A DNA stretch of 32,409 nt from NCBI GenBank assembly GCA_023402355.1, contig JAEXCG010000042.1:1-32409 (forward strand). The letters run 5' to 3'. This document shows positions 23,431-30,621 of the stretch, one piece after another. This DNA is from Bacillota bacterium (lineage in GTDB: Bacteria; Bacillota; Clostridia; Christensenellales; Aristaeellaceae). The notes under the pieces are model-generated. The model was given only the letters and a program-made list of their open reading frames with translations. It was not told the DNA's origin and ran no database searches. The translations under genes and the position numbers were made by a program. Position 1 is the first letter of the stretch. The number at the start of each line of letters is the position of its first letter.

Positions 23431-24903
23431 ATGAAAAGACGGGCCGCGATCTGCGCGCTGGCCGCGCTGTGGGCGGCGCTGCTGCTGCCGCTGCTCGTGG
23501 GGGCGCTGTGCGCGCACCCGGCGACCGACGACTACGTCTTCGCCTCCATCACCCACCGCACGTGGCTTACCACGCACTCCCTGCCGCACGTGCTCAAGGA
23601 CGCCGTCGGCTACGCGCTGCGCACCTGGCGCGACTGGCAGGGCACGCTCTCCGGCATCCTGGTGATGACGCTCAGCCCCGCGGTCTTCTCGCTTCAAATT
23701 TACCCGCTGCACGTTTTTTTGCTGCTGGCGGCGTGGCTGTGGTCGCTCTTCCTCGTGACGCGGCGGCTGTGCACGCGCTACCTGGGCTTATCGCGCGCGG
23801 AGGGGAACGCCGCGTTCTTCGCCCTGTCTCTGCTGCAGCTCCTCTTCTGGCCGGGCTACGTCGAGGGCATCTACTGGTTCAACGGCGCGTGGTTTTACAC
23901 GTTCACGCAGGCGCTCTCCGGCTTTGCGCTGCTGCTCGCGGACGACCTGCGCGAAAAGGGGCGGCTCGGCGCGGGACGCATGGCGCTGCTCGTCCTCCTG
24001 CTCGCCTTCATCGGGCTGAACAACTACATCACCGCGCTCTACACGCTCGCCGCGCTCTTCCTGCTGGGCGCAAAGGCGGCGAAGGACGCGCCGAAGGGGG
24101 CCCGCCGCGCGCCCGTGCTGCGCTTTGCGCTGCTGCTCGCGCTGCCCGCGCTGCTGCTGCTGTGCTCCATCGTCGCGCCGGGCAACAGCGTGCGCCTCGC
24201 GAGCGACGGCTGGTTTCAAAAGGAGAGCTTCTGGCTGGCGCGCTCGTTGTGGCGCACGCTCGCGGCGGCGCTTTCCTACTTCTGGCGCTTCCTCACGCGA
24301 ACGCCCCTGCTCGCGCTGCTGCTCGCGCTGACGCCCGCGCTCTACCGGCGCATGGCCCGCGCCGGGGGGCGCTTCGACGCGCCGCTACCGGTGCTGGCCG
24401 TCTCGCTGCTGCTGCTTTGCGCGATGATCTTCCCGCACATGTACACGTCCGGCTACGCGGGCCCGGCGCGCATCGTGAACCTCTACCACGCCTATTCGCT
24501 GTGCGCGCTGTCCTTCGTCTACGCCTACGCGCTGGGCGCGCTCTCGCGGCGCCGGGCGGGGCGGACGGCAAAGCGGGCGGACGGAAAAAAGCTGATCGCG
24601 GCCTTTGCCCTGGCGGGCGCGCTGGCACTTTGCCTGACCGCCGGGAACTTTCAGGGCAGCTACCCTGCGGCCGCGCGCGAGGCGCTCTCGGGCGACGCCT
24701 TCCGCTACCGGGCGCAGGTGCAGCGCCAGTACGACGCGCTGCTCGCCGCCGGGCCGGAGGACGACGTGGTCGTGCCCGCGGTCACGATGGATTCGCAGTT
24801 CGCCATGGGCACGTTAAGCGCCGATCCGACGGACTGGAAGAACGTGGGCATGGCCTCGTACTTCGGGGTTCGCAGCGTGCGGCCTGAACGGGACGGCGAA
24901 TGA
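23431..24903 (+). CDS. Polytopic membrane protein, DUF6056-like (GT-C-type architecture)
   Basis: A 490-residue protein with roughly ten to twelve hydrophobic segments. Near the N-terminus, after the first helix, is HPATDDYVFASITHRTW, where the paired acidic residues in the first outside loop (TDDY) resemble the DD motif of GT-C glycosyltransferases; RDWQGTLSGILVMTLSPAVF follows, as in DUF6056-type proteins of Firmicutes. A soluble tail (about 425-490) contains QRQYDALLAAGPEDDVVVP. Such proteins are thought to add sugars from lipid carriers to surface polymers. The start follows CGGAGGGGG. It stands alone between its promoter and the DUF362 promoter. The family call is moderately sure and the sugar donor unknown. 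Confidence 0.72.
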   Translation: MKRRAAICALAALWAALLLPLLVGALCAHPATDDYVFASITHRTWLTTHSLPHVLKDAVGYALRTWRDWQGTLSGILVMTLSPAVFSLQIYPLHVFLLLAAWLWSLFLVTRRLCTRYLGLSRAEGNAAFFALSLLQLLFWPGYVEGIYWFNGAWFYTFTQALSGFALLLADDLREKGRLGAGRMALLVLLLAFIGLNNYITALYTLAALFLLGAKAAKDAPKGARRAPVLRFALLLALPALLLLCSIVAPGNSVRLASDGWFQKESFWLARSLWRTLAAALSYFWRFLTRTPLLALLLALTPALYRRMARAGGRFDAPLPVLAVSLLLLCAMIFPHMYTSGYAGPARIVNLYHAYSLCALSFVYAYALGALSRRRAGRTAKRADGKKLIAAFALAGALALCLTAGNFQGSYPAAAREALSGDAFRYRAQVQRQYDALLAAGPEDDVVVPAVTMDSQFAMGTLSADPTDWKNVGMASYFGVRSVRPERDGE

Positions 24904-24963
24904 GGAACGGCCCGCGCGGTCGGCGAGCATACAGAAAAATTTCTCTGCCCCCCTTAAAACCCC

Positions 24964-24994
24964 TTGACTTGGAGTCCGCTCCAGGTGTTACTAT
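24964..24994 (+). promoter_or_regulatory. MerR-family-type promoter/operator (19-base spacer with dyad)
   Basis: TTGACT (24964-24969) and TACTAT (24989-24994) are separated by 19 bases instead of 17. The spacer holds a dyad, ACTTGGAG-TCCG-CTCCAGGT, in which 7 of 8 positions are symmetric. This long spacer with an internal dyad is the hallmark of promoters activated by MerR-family regulators. No MerR-type gene lies in the window. The target is the DUF362 ferredoxin gene starting at 25067. Confidence 0.8.
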
Positions 24995-25066
24995 AGAAGG
25001 GTACGCAAAGGATCGATTCGCGCGGCAGGCGCTTTGCCGCGGTGAAGAATCAGGAGGATTGACAGC

Positions 25067-26200
25067 ATGGAAAAGGCAAAGGTTTATTTCACGGACTTCC
25101 GCACGAAAGCCTTCGGCGACGGTCTGCCCACAAAGCTCAAGAAGCTGATGCTCCGCGCGGGCGTCAAGGACATCGACATGGACGGCAAGTTCGTGGCTAT
25201 CAAGATGCACTTCGGCGAGCTGGGCAACATCAGCTACCTGCGCCCGAACTACGCGAAGGCGGTGGCGGACGTGGTCAAGGAGCTGGGCGGAAAGCCGTTT
25301 CTGACGGACTGCAACACGCTCTACCCCGGCAGCCGCAAGAACGCGCTGGAGCACCTGTATTGCGCGTGGGAAAACGGCTTCACCCCGCTGACCGTGGGCT
25401 GTCCGGTGCTGATCGCGGACGGACTCAAGGGCACGGACGACGTGGCGGTGCCGGTCGAGGGCGGCGAGCGCATCAAGGAAGCGAAGATCGGACGCGCGAT
25501 CATGGACGCGGACGTGTTCATCAGCCTTACGCACTTCAAGGGCCACGAGGCGACCGGTTTTGGCGGCGCGATCAAGAATATCGGCATGGGCTGCGGCTCG
25601 CGCGCGGGCAAGAAGGACCAGCACAACAGCGGCAAGCCGAGCATCGACCCGGAGCTGTGCCGCGGCTGCCGCATGTGCCAGCGCGAATGCGCGAACAGCG
25701 GCCTCGCGTTCGACGAGAAGACCCGCAAGATGCACGTGGTCGAGGAAAACTGCGTGGGCTGCGGCCGGTGCCTGGGCGCCTGCAACTTCGACGCGATCGC
25801 CTTTAACGACAGCAACGCCGTCTCCGAGCTCAACTGCCGCATGGCGGAGTACGCCAAGGCCGTGGTGCAGGGCAGGCCGAACTTCCACGTCTCCCTGATC
25901 GTGGACGTGTCGCCCAACTGCGACTGCCACGGCGAGAACGACGCGCCGATCCTGCCCAACATCGGCATGTTCGCCTCCTTCGACCCGCTGGCGCTCGACC
26001 AGGCCTGCGCGGACGCCTGCCTCGCCGCGCAGCCGATGCCCGGCAGCCAGCTCTACGACAACATGCACAAGCCGGGCTTCGTCGATCACCACGACCACTT
26101 CACCAACTCCCGTCCGGAATCCGAGTGGCAGAGCTGCCTTGAGCACGCCGAGAAGATCGGCCTGGGCACGCGGGCCTACGAGCTGATTCGGATGAAGTAA
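25067..26200 (+). CDS. DUF362 protein with two 4Fe-4S clusters
   Basis: A 377-residue cytoplasmic protein. The DUF362 core (about 1-185) has KMHFGELGNISYLRPNYAK and SLTHFKGHEATGFGGAIKNI. Between its halves is a ferredoxin domain with two complete 4Fe-4S sets: C198, C201, C204, C208 and C229, C232, C235, C239. The C-terminal part (about 270-377) includes VSPNCDCHGENDAPILPNIG. Many anaerobes carry this family; its biochemical role is not settled. The ATG is backed by CAGGAGGATT. A short hairpin (25021-25041) lies in the leader. Control by a MerR-type activator is likely from the promoter, suggesting response to an inducer such as a metal, an oxidant or a reactive organic compound. Confidence 0.93.
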   Translation: MEKAKVYFTDFRTKAFGDGLPTKLKKLMLRAGVKDIDMDGKFVAIKMHFGELGNISYLRPNYAKAVADVVKELGGKPFLTDCNTLYPGSRKNALEHLYCAWENGFTPLTVGCPVLIADGLKGTDDVAVPVEGGERIKEAKIGRAIMDADVFISLTHFKGHEATGFGGAIKNIGMGCGSRAGKKDQHNSGKPSIDPELCRGCRMCQRECANSGLAFDEKTRKMHVVEENCVGCGRCLGACNFDAIAFNDSNAVSELNCRMAEYAKAVVQGRPNFHVSLIVDVSPNCDCHGENDAPILPNIGMFASFDPLALDQACADACLAAQPMPGSQLYDNMHKPGFVDHHDHFTNSRPESEWQSCLEHAEKIGLGTRAYELIRMK

Positions 26201-26243
26201 GGGTCGCCTGGGCGAAGGGTTTCTTCAAGATTAAAAAGAAAGG

Positions 26244-26284
26244 TTCGGGATGCTTTTTGGAAAGAAAGCGTCCCGGATCTTTTT
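26244..26284 (+). terminator. Intrinsic terminator after the DUF362 gene
   Basis: 26244-26256 pairs with 26265-26277 (core CGGGATGCTTT with AAAGCGTCCCG, one wobble) around an 8-base loop, followed by TCTTTTTTG. Confidence 0.8.
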
Positions 26285-26514
26285 GTCGTTTCACGCCGCG
26301 CCGCGTGCGAAGACGCGCGGGGCGGGGGCGGTTATATCGCAGACCGCAAAGCATGGCCACGTGCAGGGAAGCGCGGCGCGGAAACAGACGTTCGGAAGTG
26401 GGAGCGGGCACAGCCCGCCGCCGGCCGGCCGACCACAAAGCATGGCCACGTGTAGGGGAGCATGCGGCGAAAGCGGCCGTTCGGAAGTGGAAGCGGGCAC
26501 AGCCCGCCGCCCGC
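26285..26514. repeat. Two-copy tandem repeat with terminal hairpin, next to the flavoprotein gene
   Basis: After the terminator tail and a short GC-rich stretch, two related units start CAAAGCATGGCCACGTG at 26347 and at 26436, an 89-base period. Each continues with a variable middle, then CGTTCGGAAGTGG and the hairpin GCGGGC-ACA-GCCCGC (26404-26418 and 26493-26507). The last hairpin ends 7 bases from the stop codon of the minus-strand flavoprotein gene. The same family occurs at 32150-32318. No gene is seen in this stretch. Confidence 0.85.
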
Positions 26515-27342
26515 CTACTCCGCGGCGGAGAGCGCCGCGACACAGCCCTCGCCGACCGCCTTGGCGACCTGAAGCGGCTTGCCCGCGCAGTCGCCCGCGG
26601 CGAACACGCCCGCGAGGCTGGTGCGCATGCCGCGGTCCACGTGGATGAAGGGGCCGTCGTGCGCGAGGCCGGGCAGCAGGGTGTCCAGCGCCATGGCGTC
26701 GCGGAAGATGAACACGCCGTCCTCCTCGTAGCGCCCGGCGTTTGTGACGAGCGCCGCCACGCGCGATTCGCCCTCGACCGAGGCGGGCCTTTCGTCGATC
26801 ACCTCGACGGCGGGGTCGAGCGCGGCGTCCGGCTTTCCGAAGTAGCGCACGTGCGCCGCGAGGCCCGCGAGGTAGTTCGCCTCGTGCACCGCCTCGGCGC
26901 TCTCCGCGACGACCGCGACCGCCTTGCCGCGGTAGAGCATGCCGTCGCAGGTACCGCAGTAGCTCACCCCGCGGCCGAGCAGCGCCTCCTCGCCGGGCAG
27001 CAGCCGGGGCTGGCGCGCGCCCATGCACAGGATCACGCGGCGCGCGTCTACGTACTCGCTGCCGATGGCGAGCGAGAAGGCGTCGCCCATGGGCAGAATC
27101 TGCTGCACCATGCCGTCCATAAACTGCGCGCCCATCTCCCGCGCGTGCGCGGACAGGGCGGAGAGCAGCTCGGGCCCCGAGGCGTGGGGCAGGCCCGGGT
27201 AATTGTCGATGCGCTCCGCGCGGGCGAGCCAGCCGCGCGCGTCCTTTCGCGAAATCACGAGCACCTGAAGTCCGCGCTGGCGCGCGGTGATGGCGGCGGA
27301 AAGCCCCGCGGGGCCCGCGCCGACGATTGCGATGTCGAACAT
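26515..27342 (-). CDS. Thioredoxin-reductase-like flavoprotein lacking the usual NADPH motif
   Basis: A 275-residue FAD protein. The FAD-binding GAGPAG (8-13), the redox pair C129-G-T-C132 in SYCGTCDG, and the closing GVFAAGDCAG are those of thioredoxin reductases. In the middle domain, where NADPH-using enzymes have a GGGDSA-type motif, this protein reads VAVVAESAEAVHEA (143-156), so the glycines are lost. It is also shorter than the usual 305-320 residues. Clostridia have ferredoxin-dependent flavin thioredoxin reductases without NADPH binding, and this may be one; a role with another donor is also possible. The start at 27342 follows GGGAGGAA. It converges with the DUF362 ferredoxin gene. 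Confidence 0.85.
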   Translation of the reverse strand: MFDIAIVGAGPAGLSAAITARQRGLQVLVISRKDARGWLARAERIDNYPGLPHASGPELLSALSAHAREMGAQFMDGMVQQILPMGDAFSLAIGSEYVDARRVILCMGARQPRLLPGEEALLGRGVSYCGTCDGMLYRGKAVAVVAESAEAVHEANYLAGLAAHVRYFGKPDAALDPAVEVIDERPASVEGESRVAALVTNAGRYEEDGVFIFRDAMALDTLLPGLAHDGPFIHVDRGMRTSLAGVFAAGDCAGKPLQVAKAVGEGCVAALSAAE

Positions 27343-27523
27343 GGCAAAAATTCCTCCCGTACAAAATTTATAAAAAGCTGTCTCCGTTTGCCCCGTTTGT
27401 GTTATGATAAAAAGGGCCGCTGCCCACAGTGTAGCAGACATGGGGGCAACTTGCAATGGGCAGGGCGGCTGCCGGGGAAGAAAAGGACGACGCCGTCCGT
27501 TAGATCATAAAGAGGTGATTCCG

Positions 27524-28030
27524 TTGAACAAGGACGATTCATTCGAGGCTTTTCTGCGCGAGACGAACGACCTGCTGGCGCACCCGAAGGTGCAGGCCCT
27601 GGGGGACTATCAGCAGCACGGCAGCGTCTCGCGCCTGGATCACAGCATTTACGTCGCGTATATGAGCTTTCGCATCGCCGTGAAGCTGGGGCTGAACGCG
27701 CGCGAGGCCGCACGCGGCGGGCTTTTGCACGACCTGTTCTTCTACGACTGGCACGTGAGCGGGCCGGACTGCGGCTGCCACGCGCACTGCCACCCGCTGG
27801 TGGCGCTCGAAAACGCGCGCAAGTACTTTACCCTGACGCCGCGCGAGGAGAACATCATCGAAAGCCACATGTTCCCCTTGGGCTATACGCTCCCGCGCTA
27901 CGCGGAGAGCTTCGTCGTCACGCTGTCCGATAAGATCTGCGCGACCTGCGAGGTGGCGAGCCTGTTCTCGCCCGCCCGCATCCTCAGGCGCTTTTCGATG
28001 CGCCGCCGCGTAGCGATGGCCCGGAGATAA
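27524..28030 (+). CDS. HD-domain protein
   Basis: A 168-residue cytoplasmic protein of the HD phosphohydrolase superfamily. Metal-binding residues appear as H40 in VSRLDHSIYV, H69-D70 in GGLLHDLFFYDWH, a histidine in NIIESHMFP and an aspartate in TLSDKICAT. An extra cysteine/histidine-rich stretch, GPDCGCHAHCHP (80-91), follows the HD pair. The start codon is TTG at 27524 behind AAAGAGGTG; longer readings back to 27404 run into the promoter region, where TATGAT at 27403 is a possible -10. Known relatives hydrolyse nucleotides or phosphate esters; the substrate here is unknown. Confidence 0.85.
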   Translation: MNKDDSFEAFLRETNDLLAHPKVQALGDYQQHGSVSRLDHSIYVAYMSFRIAVKLGLNAREAARGGLLHDLFFYDWHVSGPDCGCHAHCHPLVALENARKYFTLTPREENIIESHMFPLGYTLPRYAESFVVTLSDKICATCEVASLFSPARILRRFSMRRRVAMARR

Positions 28031-28042
28031 GACCGGCCGACG

Positions 28043-28084
28043 CGCCCGCCCGGACGAAAAATCTTTCGCCGGGCGGGCGTTTTT
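28043..28084 (+). terminator. Intrinsic terminator after the HD-domain gene
   Basis: CGCCCGCCCGG (28043-28053) pairs perfectly with CCGGGCGGGCG (28069-28079), followed by TTTTT. Confidence 0.9.
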
Positions 28085-28104
28085 GCGCCGCCGCAAAGCG
28101 CGCC

Positions 28105-28131
28105 TTGACAAAATGGACCATATGATATAAA
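28105..28131 (+). promoter_or_regulatory. Promoter of the degenerate-GGDEF gene
   Basis: TTGACA (28105-28110) and TATAAA (28126-28131) separated by 15 bases, slightly short. The leader to the ATG at 28187 is about 50 bases. Confidence 0.55.
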
Positions 28132-28186
28132 GTACGCACAGGACTATTTTTCGTCCCGCCGGGGGCGCTAAAGGAGATAGAAACGC

Positions 28187-29065
28187 ATGCAGAAGACGCG
28201 CATCGGCCGTCCGCTCGTCCTGACCATGTCGGTCTTCATGATCGGGTTCGCGCTGGACATCTTTTTCTTCGCCCAGCGCATCTTCGCGCTCACGCGCCGC
28301 GCGGTCATCGAGAACGCGATGGACGCCCTGCCCGCGCAGATGCGGAGCCTGCTGCTCGAATCCGCGCTCTCGCTGCTCGCGCTGGTCGCCCTGCTGATGC
28401 TCGTCACCTATCTGGTGCTGCGCTACGCAAAGCGGATGAGCGACCTGCAGCAGAAGAAGAGCGAGGAAAAGCTCGACATCGCGCGCGAACAGCTCCTCAG
28501 CGAGCAGACCAAGCTCAAGAAGGCCTACGCGGACCTGCGCACCGCCGCCTTCGTGGACCCGGCGAGCGGCTTTCTGACCCAGGCGGCCATGACCGGCTGG
28601 CTGGACGCCAACTACCCCCGCTTCATGCAGCTCTCCTCCGAGGAGCTGCTGGGCGGCGGGCAGACCGCGGCCTTCGTGCTGCTCTACCCGGACGACATGC
28701 CCGTCATCCGGAAGCTGCACGGCCGCGAAATCTCCGAGCAGTTCCTCGTCATGCTCGGCCAGTTCATCGACGGGCACACCCGCAAGAGCGACCTCGTCGC
28801 CCGCTGGGAGGGCGACGCCCTGATGCTCGTGCTCAGCGCGATCAGCCTCAAGGACGCGCTCATGCGCTGCGAGGCGCTGCGCAGCTCCGTGGAGGAGCAG
28901 TTCTTCGGCACCATGCCGCCCTGCCATACGACGCTTTCCATCGGCGTGTCGCTGGTGCTCGGCGGCGACCAGAACTGGCTTTCGACCCTCTCGCGCACGC
29001 AGCGGTCGCTCCAGCGCGCCAAGGACGGCGGCGGCAACACCATCTGCCACGACGTGCTGCGCTAA
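28187..29065 (+). CDS. Membrane protein with a degenerate GGDEF domain
   Basis: A 292-residue protein. Two hydrophobic helices (about 11-32 and 58-80) flank a short outside loop, then a charged coiled coil (about 84-118, QQKKSEEKLDIAREQLLSEQ) leads to a GGDEF-like domain (about 120-290). DPASGFLTQAAM matches the family's DxLTGLxNR start, and TTLSIGVSL and RAKDGGGN match its end (SxGia, AK-GRN). The signature itself is altered: W207-E-G-D-A-L212 stands where GGDEF should be, losing the first glycine and the final EF, so cyclic-di-GMP synthesis is unlikely. It may be a sensor or scaffold. The start follows AAAGGAGAT. Confidence 0.8.
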   Translation: MQKTRIGRPLVLTMSVFMIGFALDIFFFAQRIFALTRRAVIENAMDALPAQMRSLLLESALSLLALVALLMLVTYLVLRYAKRMSDLQQKKSEEKLDIAREQLLSEQTKLKKAYADLRTAAFVDPASGFLTQAAMTGWLDANYPRFMQLSSEELLGGGQTAAFVLLYPDDMPVIRKLHGREISEQFLVMLGQFIDGHTRKSDLVARWEGDALMLVLSAISLKDALMRCEALRSSVEEQFFGTMPPCHTTLSIGVSLVLGGDQNWLSTLSRTQRSLQRAKDGGGNTICHDVLR

Positions 29066-29078
29066 CCAGGATAAACGT

Positions 29079-29098
29079 AAAGGGCCTTCGGGCCCTTT
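29079..29098 (+). terminator. Hairpin after the GGDEF-like gene
   Basis: AAAGGGCC (29079-29086), tetraloop TTCG, GGCCCTTT (29091-29098), 13 bases after the stop. The T run is short, and a second GC-rich hairpin follows at once (about 29099-29114), so termination may be partial. Confidence 0.65.
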
Positions 29099-29144
29099 CG
29101 CGCGTCTGCGCGCGAGAAATACCACTGATAAAGGGAATGAGCGC

Positions 29145-30512
29145 ATGCAAAACGGCGCAAAAAGCACCACACGGGCCGTCTTCCTCATGTCCGTGCCCAT
29201 CTTCGTCGAGCTGCTGCTGCAGCTCCTGGTGGGCAACATCGACCAGTTCATGGTCAGCCGCGTCTCGCAGGAGGCGGTCGCCGCCATCGGCAACGGCAAC
29301 CAGGTCATGAACCTCACGATCATCGTCATCAACGTGCTGTGCATGGCCTCCTCGATCCTCGTCTCGCGCGAGATCGGCGCCAAGGACGGCAGGGGCCTCG
29401 CGCAGATCTGCACCGTCTCCGTGGCCTTCATCGGCGCGGTCTCGCTGGCGGTGACGCTGATGCTCGTCCTGGGCAGCGGCCTGTTCTTCCGCCTGCTGCG
29501 CGTGCCCGAGGACATCCTCGGCCCGGCGAACGACTACCTGATGCTCGTCGGCGCGTTTGCGCTGGTGCAGGGCCTGTACATGGTCTTCGCCGCGGTGCTC
29601 CGCGCCTACGGCTTCGTGCGCGAGGTCATGCTCACGGCGGTCGCCATGAACGTGCTCAACATCGCGGGCAACGCGGTGCTCATCGGCGGCCTCTTCGGCC
29701 TGCCCAAGCTCGGCATCGTCGGCGCGGCCATCTCCACGGACATCTCCAAGACCGTGGGTCTGTTGACGATCTTCGTCATATTCAAGAAAAAGACCGGAGT
29801 TCGGTTACGCCTTGCGCATTTGCGTCCGTTCCCCAGGCGGCTGCTCGGGCGGCTGGTGGGCATCGGCCTGCCGACGGCCGGGCAGGAGCTGTCCTACAGC
29901 CTGTCGCAGATGGTGATCCTCAGCTTCATCAATCCGCTGGGCCCGCTGGTCATCGCCACGAAGGTCTACTGCTCGACGCTGGCGAACTGCGCCTACGTCT
30001 ACTCCATGGCCATCGCGCAGGCGACGCAGATCGTCATCGGCTACATGGTGGGCGCGGGCCGCATCGAGCAGATCGAGCGGCGCATCTTCTCCACGATCGG
30101 CGTCTCGGCGGCGGTCTCCATGTCGCTGACCGCCGTGTTCTTCGTATTCAGCGATCCGATCCTGGGTATCTTTACACAGGAGCCGGAAATCCTGACGCTC
30201 GGCCATCAAATTCTGTTCATCGAGTTCTTCCTCGAGCTGGGGCGTTCCTTCAACATCACCATGACGCGCTGCCTCACGTCCATCGGCGACGTGCGCGTGC
30301 CGGTCTACATCGCGCTGGGCGGCACCTGGCTCGTCGCGGTGCTGCTGGGCTACGCGCTGGGCATCGGCCTGGGGCTGGGGCTTGCGGGCATCTGGATCGC
30401 GATGGCGGCGGACGAAATCGTGCGCGCGGCGGTCTACTCGCTGCGGCTTCGCATGGGCGCCTGGCGCAGCCGCCTGTACCTGTCCGGCGCGCTGGACGTG
30501 GAAGAAACCTGA
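29145..30512 (+). CDS. MATE-family efflux transporter
   Basis: A 455-residue membrane protein with twelve predicted helices in two similar halves. The start VFLMSVPIFVELLLQLLVGN, then IDQFMVSRVSQEAVAAIGNG, and later VGIGLPTAGQELSYSLSQMV and RCLTSIGDVRVPVYIALGG are typical of the MATE (NorM/DinF-like) family, which expels drugs or metabolites in exchange for sodium ions or protons. Length fits the family. The ribosome site is modest (AAAGGGAA). It lies 79 bases after the GGDEF-like gene behind a hairpin, so it may share some transcripts. The substrate is unknown. Confidence 0.93.
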   Translation: MQNGAKSTTRAVFLMSVPIFVELLLQLLVGNIDQFMVSRVSQEAVAAIGNGNQVMNLTIIVINVLCMASSILVSREIGAKDGRGLAQICTVSVAFIGAVSLAVTLMLVLGSGLFFRLLRVPEDILGPANDYLMLVGAFALVQGLYMVFAAVLRAYGFVREVMLTAVAMNVLNIAGNAVLIGGLFGLPKLGIVGAAISTDISKTVGLLTIFVIFKKKTGVRLRLAHLRPFPRRLLGRLVGIGLPTAGQELSYSLSQMVILSFINPLGPLVIATKVYCSTLANCAYVYSMAIAQATQIVIGYMVGAGRIEQIERRIFSTIGVSAAVSMSLTAVFFVFSDPILGIFTQEPEILTLGHQILFIEFFLELGRSFNITMTRCLTSIGDVRVPVYIALGGTWLVAVLLGYALGIGLGLGLAGIWIAMAADEIVRAAVYSLRLRMGAWRSRLYLSGALDVEET

Positions 30513-30621
30513 GCTTCGCCTGAAAAGGAGCACCGAAAACGGCGTAAAACGATAAAACCGCCCGAAGACTGCATAAACCGCCTTTCCCTTGGCAACCTAA
30601 TTTGCACAGGGAGGGGTAAAG

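Noticed and set aside
26347..26507. Possible CRISPR array
   Set aside because: There are only two units of about 75 bases, with diverged middles and no unique spacers or cas genes; the pattern fits an interspersed repeat.
26257..27510. 417-codon plus-strand open frame across the repeats and the flavoprotein gene
   Set aside because: It is antisense to a clear FAD protein and starts inside repeat and terminator sequence.
27404..27523. Upstream extension of the HD-domain gene to 27404
   Set aside because: The extension covers the likely promoter region and has no ribosome site, while TTG at 27524 sits behind AAAGAGGTG and fits the family start.
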